From Candidatus Ozemobacteraceae bacterium (GTDB taxonomy: Bacteria; Muiribacteriota; Ozemobacteria; Ozemobacterales; Ozemobacteraceae): 64,000 nucleotides of DNA. The stretch's first letter is position 1. Each line of letters starts with the position of its first letter. Where the stretch lies: the NCBI GenBank assembly GCA_035373905.1, contig DAOSOK010000030.1, forward strand, positions 3,133 through 67,132. The letters are read 5' to 3'. The position numbers were made by a program, and so were the translations under genes. The notes beneath the pieces are model-generated. The model saw nothing but the letters and a program-made list of their open reading frames with translations. It had not been told where the DNA came from and searched no databases. Positions 19,347 to 28,746 of this stretch are shown here, piece after piece.

Positions 19347-20621
19347 TCAGTCGGAGAGCACACGCTTCTCGACCTTGCGGGCAAGGGTCGCCATCGCGGC
19401 CGAGGCGGTCTTCTGTCCGGTGAGCACGGCTTCCATCTCAGGGTTCACGAAGTCCTCGAGCCGTTCGTAGCTGGTGACGATGGGGTTGCTGACGGCGCTC
19501 TTCATCTGCTCCATGAAGGTCATCAGGTGGGGGTCGTCGAATTTCACCAGATCGTAAGCCTTCAGGTTCACCGGCATCTGGTTGAGCTTCGAGCACCAGC
19601 GGGCCTGTACTTCGGGCGAGGTGAAGTAAGTCAGGAAGTCGTAGCAGGCCTTCGGGAACTTTCCGGTGTTGAAGATGACGACGTTCGTTCCGCCGACGTT
19701 CGTCGAGGTCCCGGCCGGCCCGGCGGGAATCAGCGTCACGCCGAAATCGAGTTTTGAGCTCGTGAATTTGGGCAGGTTCCAGGGGCCCATGAATATCATG
19801 GCATATTTTCCATTGGCGAAGCCCTGTTCCGGGGTGATCGAGCCGGCACGCCAGGCACCCGCCTCGATCTTGTAGTCGGCGAAGAGAGCGCGCTTGAAAT
19901 CGATCGCGCGGATGGCCGGTTCCTGATCGAGCAGGCATTTCTTCCCGTCTTCGGAGATCAGGGTTGCGCCGAAGGTGTTGAAGAACGGCAGGCTCCACCA
20001 GAGGGTGTTCTCGAAGCCGCAGGCGAACGTGCCCTTCTCGACGTTCGTCAGCTTTTTGCCCATCTCGACGAACTCGTCCCAGGTTTTCGGCGGCGCCTCG
20101 GGGTCGAGGCCGGCGTCACGGAACAGTTGTTTGTTGTAGAACAGGGCGACGCAGGTCGTCTGGTCGGGCAGGCCGAGGTAACGGCCGTCGATGAAGTTGG
20201 TGCGAAGCGGCGCCTTCAGATACGTATCCTTGATCGCATCGAAGCCGAACTGGGCCAGGTCGACGAGAGCGTGCTTGCGGCCGAGCTCGCAGACGAACGA
20301 CCAGTCGACGCGGGCCATGTCGGGGCCGCGGCCGACCGTGAGGGCCGTGCGCAGCTTCGGCTTGTGGCCGTCGAAGGGAATGCGCACCGCGCGCACGCTC
20401 CAGCTCGCGTTGGCCGCTTCCCAGTCGGCGATGATCTTCTTGAGCTCGACCTCTTCGTCGTCGTTGTAGGTGTGCCAGAAGTTGAGGATGGTCCGCCCGT
20501 CGGCGGTGTATTCGGTCTTGCGCTCGTTGCAGCCCGTCGTGAAGACCGCGCCGGCCAGGAGTGCGACGAAGCAGGCGAAACGGAGGAGGCCGCGTAAAGA
20601 AGCGTTCGATATATATTTCAC
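19347..20621 (-). CDS. ABC transporter substrate-binding lipoprotein (sugar type)
   Basis: The 424-residue family 1 extracellular solute-binding protein has a lipoprotein signal with lipobox FTTGC (Cys31). The mature protein starts in a typical way (ILNFWHTYNDDEEVELKKII) and later contains GKYAMIFMGPWNLP, a hallmark of the maltose/glycerol-phosphate group. It should deliver a carbohydrate-like solute to the two permeases encoded immediately upstream. The gap to the MalG-type permease stop is only 4 bp. No ATPase gene is in the window, so the system probably shares one from elsewhere. The specific substrate cannot be inferred. Confidence 0.93.
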   Translation of the reverse strand: MKYISNASLRGLLRFACFVALLAGAVFTTGCNERKTEYTADGRTILNFWHTYNDDEEVELKKIIADWEAANASWSVRAVRIPFDGHKPKLRTALTVGRGPDMARVDWSFVCELGRKHALVDLAQFGFDAIKDTYLKAPLRTNFIDGRYLGLPDQTTCVALFYNKQLFRDAGLDPEAPPKTWDEFVEMGKKLTNVEKGTFACGFENTLWWSLPFFNTFGATLISEDGKKCLLDQEPAIRAIDFKRALFADYKIEAGAWRAGSITPEQGFANGKYAMIFMGPWNLPKFTSSKLDFGVTLIPAGPAGTSTNVGGTNVVIFNTGKFPKACYDFLTYFTSPEVQARWCSKLNQMPVNLKAYDLVKFDDPHLMTFMEQMKSAVSNPIVTSYERLEDFVNPEMEAVLTGQKTASAAMATLARKVEKRVLSD

Positions 20622-20625
20622 GATA

Positions 20626-21807
20626 TTACTCCTTCACCGCGCCCTGGGTCATGCCTTCGATGAAGTAGCGCTGGGCGAACAGGAACAGCACCACGATGGG
20701 CACGATCGAGAAGCAGGAGGCCGACATGATCAGGCCGAGGTCGGAGGTGTACTGGCCGCGGAAGAGGGCCAGGCCGACCGGCAGGGTGACGCTGAGGGGG
20801 TTTTCGAAATCCGTCACGATCAGCTGCCAGAGGAAGTTCGACCAGTGGGAGAGGAAGGTGAGCAGGAAGAGGGTGAGGATGATCGGCATCGAGAGCGGGA
20901 TGATGACGACCCGGAAGATCTGCCACTCGGAGGCGCCGTCGATGCGGGCCGCCTCGATCAGCGAACTGGGGATCGTCTCCATGAACTGCTTCAGCATGAA
21001 GATGCCGAACACCGAGGCCAGGTGGGGCAGGATCATGGCGAGCTTCGTTCCGAACAGGCCCATGCTGCACACCATGAAGAACTGCGGAACCATGTACATC
21101 ATGCCGGGGATCATCATGGTGGCCATCAGCAAGCCGAACAGCTGCTTCTTGTAGGGCAGCTCCTTTTTCGCGAACACGTAGCCGCCCATCGAGGCGAAGA
21201 GGGTCACGAGGAACGCGGCCATCGAGGCCACGGTCAGGCTGTTCATAAAATACGTGCCGAAATTTTTCTTCGCCTCGACCGGATCGATCGATGCGCCCGT
21301 CGGCGCGGCGTCGAGCTTGAGCACTTTCTTGAAATTGCCGATCGTCGGCTCGGCGGGCACGATGTCGAACGGGTTCGCCGTGTTGATGAGGAGCTCGGTG
21401 CCGGCAGGCTTGAACGAGGTGCAGAGCATCCAGAAGAACGGGAACAGCACCACGATGACGCCGACGGTGAGGCAGAGATAGAGGAAGAAGGTGCGCAGGA
21501 ATTCGGCCCGGTGCTCGGCTTGGGTGGCGATCCAGCGCCGGATGACGAACGAAGCGAGGGCCAGGCCCGTGACCGCGACCATGCCGTCGATCAGCCAGGC
21601 CATGTTCTTCATGATCGCGCCGGCCTTCGCGGGGTCGGACCCGGCCATGAAGGCGGCGGCGACCATCGTGACGAACTTGTAGAGCTGGCCGGAGATGCCG
21701 ACGCAGAGGGCGAGCATCACGACGAACAGGGAGACGAAGATCACGATCCGGAGCGGCGAAGATGCCGGTTTTTCGGGAATCGCGGTTGCGATGTTCTGCA
21801 TGTTCAT
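20626..21807 (-). CDS. Carbohydrate ABC transporter permease (MalG type, N-terminally extended)
   Basis: In this 393-residue inner-membrane permease the MalG-like core begins at about residue 125 and includes the cytoplasmic EAA loop EAARIDGASEWQIFRVVIIP that contacts the ATPase. Typical MalG proteins are about 280 residues. Here an extra N-terminal part of about 110 residues holds two or three membrane helices (IVIFVSLFVVMLALCVG and WLIDGMVAVTGLALASFVI). It partners the MalF-type protein encoded upstream, 18 bp away. Confidence 0.92.
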   Translation of the reverse strand: MNMQNIATAIPEKPASSPLRIVIFVSLFVVMLALCVGISGQLYKFVTMVAAAFMAGSDPAKAGAIMKNMAWLIDGMVAVTGLALASFVIRRWIATQAEHRAEFLRTFFLYLCLTVGVIVVLFPFFWMLCTSFKPAGTELLINTANPFDIVPAEPTIGNFKKVLKLDAAPTGASIDPVEAKKNFGTYFMNSLTVASMAAFLVTLFASMGGYVFAKKELPYKKQLFGLLMATMMIPGMMYMVPQFFMVCSMGLFGTKLAMILPHLASVFGIFMLKQFMETIPSSLIEAARIDGASEWQIFRVVIIPLSMPIILTLFLLTFLSHWSNFLWQLIVTDFENPLSVTLPVGLALFRGQYTSDLGLIMSASCFSIVPIVVLFLFAQRYFIEGMTQGAVKE

Positions 21808-21825
21808 TCTGTTCTCTCCCTTCGG

Positions 21826-22779
21826 TCAGCGGCGCTCGCCGGCGAAAAACCGCTGCTGGATCCAGGTGATGAGCAGCGTGATCGCGAGCAGCACGTAGGA
21901 GATCGCGGCGGCGTAGCCGTACCGTCCGCCTTCGAACTGTTTGTACAGGTAATACCCGGCCACCGAGGTCGAGCCGAGCGTCTCCTCGCCGATGACGAGC
22001 TGGGGACCACCGGCCGTCATGGCGTAGATCTCGGTGAATGCGTTGAGCGAGCCGATGATGCCGGTGATAACCATGAAGAAGATGATCGGCTGCAGCAGCG
22101 GCAGAGTGATGTACCAGAACTGCTGGGTTTTCGAGGCGCCGTCGATGTCGGCGGCCTCGTAGACTGCCTCGGGGATGTTCTGGAGGGCGGCGAGAAACAG
22201 CACCATGCCGAAGCCTGCGCCCTTGAGCACCATCGCGAACACGACGGCCGGAAGAGCGGTGTAGGGGCTGGCGAGCGGGCCGACCTTGTTGAAGAACTGC
22301 TCGGGGCCGAGGAACGCCGAGGTGATCTGGGCGAGGGCCCCGTATTTCGGCGCGTAGATGAGGGTCCAGATGACGCCGACGACGAGCATGTCGAGGATGT
22401 TCGGCAGGAAGAAGGCGCTGCGGAAGAAGCCTTTCCCATAGAGTTTGTTATGCAACAGGATGGCGAGGAACAGCGCGGCGGCGATGCCCAGCGGGATGCT
22501 GAGGCCGCCGTAGATGGCCGTCACGACGAGCGACCACCAGAAGGCGGGGTCGTTGAACTTCCAGCTCGCGCCTTCCCAGTGGATGCCGAGGATCTGGAAG
22601 TAATTCGAGAGGCCCACCCAGCGCAGGTTCGTGAGACCGAAGCCCTGCGACGAGTCGAAGAAGCTCAGGTAGAGCGAGTACAGGATCGGAAAGATCAGGA
22701 ACACCGTGAAGAGGATCAGGAACGGTGACAAGAACAGCAGCGAACTCGCCGTTTCCCGGGAATTCTGCGGAGCGCTCAC
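21826..22779 (-). CDS. Carbohydrate ABC transporter permease (MalF/UgpA type)
   Basis: The 317-residue permease has six predicted helices and the EAA loop EAADIDGASKTQQFWYITLP. The length and the motif FFLPNILDMLVVGVIW match the sugar permease group. It begins 2 bp after the SPOR-protein stop and is followed by the MalG-type permease and the binding lipoprotein, the usual order apart from the unusual genes upstream. Confidence 0.93.
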   Translation of the reverse strand: MSAPQNSRETASSLLFLSPFLILFTVFLIFPILYSLYLSFFDSSQGFGLTNLRWVGLSNYFQILGIHWEGASWKFNDPAFWWSLVVTAIYGGLSIPLGIAAALFLAILLHNKLYGKGFFRSAFFLPNILDMLVVGVIWTLIYAPKYGALAQITSAFLGPEQFFNKVGPLASPYTALPAVVFAMVLKGAGFGMVLFLAALQNIPEAVYEAADIDGASKTQQFWYITLPLLQPIIFFMVITGIIGSLNAFTEIYAMTAGGPQLVIGEETLGSTSVAGYYLYKQFEGGRYGYAAAISYVLLAITLLITWIQQRFFAGERR

Positions 22780-22781
22780 GG

Positions 22782-23372
22782 CTACTCCTCCTCTCGACTC
22801 TGGATATTGGCGGATTCCACCACGAAGCAGGGGAAATCCAGCTCGTTCAGCCTGCGCGCGAGAGCCTCGGCTTCGGCCTCCTGCGCGAACGGGCCCATCA
22901 GGACCCGATACATTTCATACTGGTCGTCGGGCACCGTGAACGTCGCGACGTGCCCTTGTTGTCTCAGGGCTTCGACGGTGGTGCGGGCGGTCTCCTCGTC
23001 GCCGAACGCCCCGAGCTGGACGTGAAAGCGGGGCGTCGCGACGATCGGCACGACCTCACCCGGCGTCACCGTCACCTTCGCGGCGGCCGGCTCGTCCCGC
23101 GGGACGGGGGGGGCGTCGACGTCGCCGGCAACCTCGGCCTCGTCGGCCTGTTCCGCGTTTTTCGCCGCGGAGCCGCGGGGCATCTCGGGGCCCGTGTCGA
23201 TCAGAAGCCAGCCGACCCCCGCGATCAGGACGGCGATCAGCAGATATATACTATATTCCTTGATATTTTCGGACACGCCGATCGCGGGCGGTCCCCAGTC
23301 GAACGAGCGGCCGGCCGAACCGGACGAAGCGAGTTCCGGCTTTTCCCGCACGTCGTCGAAAAGTTCAGGCAT
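22782..23372 (-). CDS. SPOR-domain single-pass membrane protein
   Basis: The 196-residue protein has a cytoplasmic N-terminus, one membrane helix (YLLIAVLIAGVGWLLI, about 40-55) and an acidic periplasmic linker. The C-terminal SPOR domain spans about 118-190 (RFHVQLGAFGDEETARTTVE and YRVLMGPFAQEAEAEALARR). SPOR domains bind denuded septal peptidoglycan. The start at ATG 23372 overlaps the amrS stop by 8 bp; a longer frame exists but lies inside amrS. Its place between a radical SAM enzyme and sugar permeases is odd and may reflect co-regulation only. Confidence 0.85.
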   Translation of the reverse strand: MPELFDDVREKPELASSGSAGRSFDWGPPAIGVSENIKEYSIYLLIAVLIAGVGWLLIDTGPEMPRGSAAKNAEQADEAEVAGDVDAPPVPRDEPAAAKVTVTPGEVVPIVATPRFHVQLGAFGDEETARTTVEALRQQGHVATFTVPDDQYEMYRVLMGPFAQEAEAEALARRLNELDFPCFVVESANIQSREEE

Positions 23373-24357
23373 GATCGGCACCCCGCATCGGAAGCACCGC
23401 GCCGCAGGAACAGGCGGAGCCGGACTGGACGATCTCGATCCGGTATCCGGCGCGGCGGATGACGGTCTTGCCGCACGCCGGGCAGAGGGTGTCCTGATGA
23501 TGCCCGAGGTCGATGTTGCCGACATACACGTATTTCAGCCGGGACGCGGCCCTGCGCGCGAAATCCTCGAGCGTTTCCGCCGGCGTGGGCGGCGCGGACT
23601 CGTGGAACCGCGGGAAATACCGCGAAAGATGGAGAGGCACGTCGGGCGAGAGGGCGGCGATCCAGTCGATCATCCTGTCGAACGTCGCCGGATCGTCGTT
23701 GAGATGCGGCACGACGAGATTGGTGAGCTCGACGTGGACGCCCGCGCGCACGGCGGCAGTGATGTTCTCGAGGACCGGCCCGAGCGATGCCTTCGTGATG
23801 TCGCGGTAGAACTCGTTCGTAAATCCCTTCAGATCGATGTTCATGGCGTCGGTCACGCCGCACAGGTTGCGCCACGGCTCGGCTTCGAGATAGCCGTTCG
23901 TGACCATGACCGTCTTCAGGCCTTTTCGATGCAGCAGGGGCGCCGAATCGACGATGTACTCGTACCAGATGCCGGGCTCGTTGTAGGTGAAAGCCACGCC
24001 GATGTTGTCGGGAACCTCCGTGGCCAGCTCGACGAGCCGTTCGGGGGCGATATACTCGGTGGGGCAGATTTCCTGCGAGATTTCGTGGTTCTGGCAGAAC
24101 CTGCACGAGAGGTTGCAGCCGTAGGAGCCGATCGAAAAAATCGGACGGCCCGGAAAGAAGTGATACAGCGGCTTCTTCTCGACCGGATCGACGTGGCCCG
24201 AGGTGATCTGCCCGTAGGTATGGAGAACACCGCGGCCCTGTTCGCGGCCGCGGGCCAGGCACCGGCCGCGCCGGCCGTCGGCGATGCGGCAGTGGTTCGG
24301 GCACAGCCGGCACTCGGTGAAAGCGCCGTCCTCTCGCATATACTCGGGTGTACGCAT
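23365..24357 (-). CDS. amrS: AmmeMemoRadiSam-type radical SAM enzyme (AmrS)
   Basis: The 330-residue protein has the radical SAM cluster motif GCNLSCRFCQNHEISQ (Cys81, Cys85, Cys88). An additional N-terminal Cys set, ECRLCPNHC with a later GRC, is typical of the AmrS/PflA-like group. The segment PVEKKPLYHFFPG before the cluster is also diagnostic. The partner Memo and AMMECR1 proteins are not in the window. ATG 24357 gives the family-typical N-terminus; the frame is open further upstream into repeat DNA. It heads the minus-strand transcript with the SPOR and ABC transporter genes. Confidence 0.92.
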   Translation of the reverse strand: MRTPEYMREDGAFTECRLCPNHCRIADGRRGRCLARGREQGRGVLHTYGQITSGHVDPVEKKPLYHFFPGRPIFSIGSYGCNLSCRFCQNHEISQEICPTEYIAPERLVELATEVPDNIGVAFTYNEPGIWYEYIVDSAPLLHRKGLKTVMVTNGYLEAEPWRNLCGVTDAMNIDLKGFTNEFYRDITKASLGPVLENITAAVRAGVHVELTNLVVPHLNDDPATFDRMIDWIAALSPDVPLHLSRYFPRFHESAPPTPAETLEDFARRAASRLKYVYVGNIDLGHHQDTLCPACGKTVIRRAGYRIEIVQSGSACSCGAVLPMRGADHA

Positions 24358-24485
24358 GCGCTCCTGTTCTAGCACGGCCGCTCTGGCCGCGTCAACAATC
24401 GGCCGCCCTGGACAGAAACGAACGAGAATTCGTAAGAACCCAGGAATTCGCAGGACAGCAGGGCAAACAAAGTCACGTGCAAATG

Positions 24486-24511
24486 CGGGCGGTTCACGAA
24501 CCGCCCCTACG
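24486..24511. repeat. Palindromic GGGCGGTTC repeat unit
   Basis: GGGCGGTTC-AC-GAACCGCCC followed by CCTACG is a perfect 9-bp-arm inverted repeat. A relative, GCGGTTCGCGAACCGC, lies at 59277-59292, also followed by CCCTACG. Both are intergenic. It sits in the 281-bp divergent region between amrS and moxR. Confidence 0.65.
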
Positions 24512-24581
24512 TCATGGTTTCGATTGCTCCGCAGGGGCGCTTCGCGAAGAGCCCGAATTATGGGCCGTGCATGCACACACT

Positions 24582-24610
24582 TTGACCCTGGGTATATTCC
24601 ATGATAAGGT
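24582..24610 (+). promoter_or_regulatory. Candidate promoter of the MoxR envelope operon
   Basis: TTGACC (24582-24587) lies 17 bp before TAAGGT (24605-24610), which matches the -10 consensus only partly. A transcript would start near 24617, shortly before the CGGAGG ribosome site of moxR. This is a weak prediction based only on spacing and the good -35. Confidence 0.3.
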
Positions 24611-24638
24611 GACATTCCCATCTTTCCCGGAGGTCATC

Positions 24639-25661
<1,023 letters not shown>

Positions 25662-25667
25662 TCCCCG

Positions 25668-26588
25668 ATGACCACCGCCTCTCGCCTCTCGCGTTACCTC
25701 GATCCGAAGGTGCTCGCCTCGATGGCGGCCCTCGAGATCAAGGCGCGCAACGTCGTCGAGGGGTTCATCGAGGGCCTCCACAAGAGCCCGTTCAAGGGGT
25801 TCAACGTCGAGTTTTCGGAATACCGCCAGTACGTCCCAGGCGACCCGCTGAAGGACATCGACTGGAAGATTTACGCGCGTACCGATAAATATTATATCAA
25901 GGAGCATGAAGAGGAGACGAACCTCTCGGGCTACCTGATCATGGACACGAGCGGCTCGATGAGCTACCGGGGGGGAAACGCGCCGCTGAGCAAGCTCGAT
26001 TACGCGGCCACGCTCGCCGCCTCCCTCGCCTACCTGATGCTCAAGCAGCAGGACTCGGTCGGGCTGGTCACGTTCGCCGACGGGGTCCGCAAGATCCTGC
26101 GGCCGCGCACCGGGATGGCCCAGCTCAAGGCGATCTGCACCGAGCTCGAGCAGACGAAGCCGACCGACCGCACCGACATCGGCGACACGCTCGACCGGGT
26201 CGCCGAGACGATGCGCAAGCGCGGCCTGCTGATCATCTTCTCCGACCTGCTCGACAACACCGAGCTGATCATCAACAAGGTCCGGCAGCTCCGCACGCGG
26301 CGGCACGAGGTGCTGCTGTTCCACATCCTCGACCATCACGAGCTGACGTTCCCGTTCGAGGACACGACGCTGTTCCGCGACCTCGAGGACAGGAGCGAGA
26401 TCATCGCCGACGCGTTCTCGCTGCGCCGCGAATACCTGCGCCGGATGCAGCAGTTCGTCGGGGCCTTCCAGTCCGCCCTGCGGAAATCGGGCATCGACTA
26501 CCTTCTGGCCGACACGTCGCGGCCGGTCGAGGCGAGCCTCAAGAGCTTCTTCACCCGCCGGCAGGCCGTCGGCGCGCGGCTGGCCTGA
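25668..26588 (+). CDS. DUF58 protein (MoxR-associated VWA-like)
   Basis: The 306-residue soluble protein carries the DUF58 signature DPLKDIDWKIYART (about 62-75). A VWA-like MIDAS sequence, MDTSGSMSY (about 91-99), and DLLDNTELI follow. DUF58 proteins are usually encoded right after MoxR and are thought to be its substrate adaptors. The usual N-terminal membrane helices seen in some relatives are absent. A short AT-rich codon patch encodes DKYYIKE. Confidence 0.93.
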   Translation: MTTASRLSRYLDPKVLASMAALEIKARNVVEGFIEGLHKSPFKGFNVEFSEYRQYVPGDPLKDIDWKIYARTDKYYIKEHEEETNLSGYLIMDTSGSMSYRGGNAPLSKLDYAATLAASLAYLMLKQQDSVGLVTFADGVRKILRPRTGMAQLKAICTELEQTKPTDRTDIGDTLDRVAETMRKRGLLIIFSDLLDNTELIINKVRQLRTRRHEVLLFHILDHHELTFPFEDTTLFRDLEDRSEIIADAFSLRREYLRRMQQFVGAFQSALRKSGIDYLLADTSRPVEASLKSFFTRRQAVGARLA

Positions 26589-26589
26589 T

Positions 26590-28746
26590 ATGCCGCTGTC
26601 ATTCGGAAACCCCTGGTTCCTGGCGGGCGCCCTGACGGTCGCCGTGCCGCTCTGGCTGCACCTTTACTACCGCCGGACGCCCATCCCGCGCGACTTTCCC
26701 AGCCTCCGGCTGATCCGGCTCTCGGTCGAGGCGATGACGCGCCGCATGAAGCTGCGCCACCTCGTTTTGCTCGCCCTGCGCATCCTGGCGCTCGTGCTGC
26801 TGACGCTCGCGTTCGCCCGGCCCTTCGTGGGCGGGGGTTCGGTCGCGGCGACGGGAAGCGGCTCGCCGGCCGCGTTCGTCGTGATCCTCGACAATTCGCT
26901 CTCGATGGGCACCACTCACCAGGGCATCTCGCTGTTCAACACGGCGCGCGCCCGGGCGGTCGAGATCATCGACCAGATGGGCCAGTATGACAAAGCATCC
27001 GTTATTTTATGCAACGATCCCGGCACCGTGCTGTTCCCGCAACTCACGTGGGACAAGGATGAGCTGAAGAACGCGGTTCGAAACGCCCCGCTCAGCGTCT
27101 CCGGGACGAACCTGGCCGGGGCGCTGCAGCCGGCGCTGAAGCTGCTGCTGCCGGTGCGCGCGTTCAAGCGGACCGTCTACCTCGTGACGGACATGACGAA
27201 GACGGCCTGGGAGCCGCTTCTCTCGGCATACGACCTGAAGCGCATCGACCCGACGATCGATCTCGTGGTCATCCCGGTGGGCGGCGCGGCACCGCCGAAC
27301 ATCGCCGTGACCGAGCTGCGCATCGACGAGCCGATGGTGATGAAAGGCCGGCCGGTGACGGTGCGGGCGACCGTCGTGAATCATTCCGACCAGCCCCAGT
27401 CGACGCGCCTGTCGATCCTCATCGGCGAGGACAAGAAGAGCGAACAGGCGATCGAGCTCGGCCCGCGCGGCTCGAAGCGGGTCGACGTCCCCATGACTTT
27501 CGGCGACGAGGGGCTCCAGCACGTCAGGGCCGTCCTGCCCGCCGACGCGCTACCTCAGGACGACGTGCGGCATCTCGCCGTGCGCGTCCGCGCGCCGCCA
27601 CGCGTTCTCATCCTCTGCCCGCCGCCGGAGCGGGGCGGGATGACGAGCCGCGAGGACCTGTTCCTGAAGTTCGCCCTGAATCCGCTCGGTCGCACCGAGG
27701 GAGCGACGTTCCTGGTCGACAGCCGCACGCTCGAAGAAACGGCCGGATTGCAGCTTTCCGATTACACCGCCGTCTTCCTCGTCAACCAGCGTTCCCTCCC
27801 TGAGGCGCTGGTGAAAGGCCTCTCGAAGTATGTTTTGGGGGGCGGCAACCTCATCACGTTCTGCGGCTCGCGCGTCGACCCGACGTGGTACAACGCGAAC
27901 CTGATCGACGGGCTGGGCGGCGGGTATCTGCTTCCGGCGCGTCTGTTCAAGCGGGTTGGGAACGCCGTCAGCAAGGCGGTCTCCTACCAACTCACCGACC
28001 TCGACACCGGCCACCCGGCGTTCAAGCCGTTCGAGGGGGACGGTGCCGGAGATCCCGGCCGGGCGCCGGTGTACGAGTTCTATCAGACGCAGCCGAACCC
28101 GTCGGCCCTTGTGCTGGCACGCATGAGCCACGGACTGCCCGGCATCATCGAGGAACGCCGCGGGCAGGGCCGATCGCTGCTGATCACGTTCACGGCCGAC
28201 ACTTCCTGGACGACCTGGCCGCTCAGACCGACGTTTCTGCCGTTCGTCCACGCGTCGGTCATGGGCATGGTGACGCGCCAGGGGCTCAACGCCGACGCGG
28301 TCACGCCGGGAACCCCGATCTCGATGACCCTGCTCGAAGAGGGACTCAAGCGCATCACGCTCACTCCGCCCGCCGGCCCCGCCCAGGACATTCCGATCAG
28401 GCGCGAAGGCGGCGAAGGGCTTCTCCACGTGACGCTCCCTCCAGGCGAGCAGCCCGGCTTCTACCGGCTCCGCCTCGAAGGCTCCGCCGTCCGGGAAGAG
28501 GCGTTCGCAGTCAACCCGCCGGCCGGTGAGAGCAATCTCGAGCGCATTCCCGACAAGAAGATCGTGCGGTTCATCCGGCTCGAGCACAAGGCCGGCTCGA
28601 AGCAGAGCATCAGCCGCCAGGTCGTCGCCGTGCGCGAAGGCCGCGACGTGTCGATGCCGCTGCTCTGGGTCCTGCTCCTGGCGGTCTTCATCGAATCGGT
28701 CCTCGCGAACCGGCCGATCCGCGCGGGCGGAGGTCCCCGGATATGA
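26590..28746 (+). CDS. BatA-type membrane protein with VWA domain
   Basis: The 718-residue protein begins with the BatA N-terminal pattern (NPWFLAGALTVAVPLWLHLY, then helix LVLLALRILALVLLTLAFAR). A VWA domain with MIDAS-like LDNSLSMGT (about 98-106) follows, then a beta-rich region (NIAVTELRIDEPMVMKGR), a glutamine-amidotransferase-like segment and a final helix (LLWVLLLAVFIESVLA). It should span the inner membrane twice or more with a large periplasmic part. It starts 1 bp after DUF58 and overlaps the next gene by ATGA. Confidence 0.9.
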   Translation: MPLSFGNPWFLAGALTVAVPLWLHLYYRRTPIPRDFPSLRLIRLSVEAMTRRMKLRHLVLLALRILALVLLTLAFARPFVGGGSVAATGSGSPAAFVVILDNSLSMGTTHQGISLFNTARARAVEIIDQMGQYDKASVILCNDPGTVLFPQLTWDKDELKNAVRNAPLSVSGTNLAGALQPALKLLLPVRAFKRTVYLVTDMTKTAWEPLLSAYDLKRIDPTIDLVVIPVGGAAPPNIAVTELRIDEPMVMKGRPVTVRATVVNHSDQPQSTRLSILIGEDKKSEQAIELGPRGSKRVDVPMTFGDEGLQHVRAVLPADALPQDDVRHLAVRVRAPPRVLILCPPPERGGMTSREDLFLKFALNPLGRTEGATFLVDSRTLEETAGLQLSDYTAVFLVNQRSLPEALVKGLSKYVLGGGNLITFCGSRVDPTWYNANLIDGLGGGYLLPARLFKRVGNAVSKAVSYQLTDLDTGHPAFKPFEGDGAGDPGRAPVYEFYQTQPNPSALVLARMSHGLPGIIEERRGQGRSLLITFTADTSWTTWPLRPTFLPFVHASVMGMVTRQGLNADAVTPGTPISMTLLEEGLKRITLTPPAGPAQDIPIRREGGEGLLHVTLPPGEQPGFYRLRLEGSAVREEAFAVNPPAGESNLERIPDKKIVRFIRLEHKAGSKQSISRQVVAVREGRDVSMPLLWVLLLAVFIESVLANRPIRAGGGPRI

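Noticed and set aside
20470..22728. A 752-codon plus-strand frame opposite the ABC genes
   Set aside because: It consists of Glu/Arg/His-rich noise complementary to the two permeases and the start of the binding protein, which are unambiguous.
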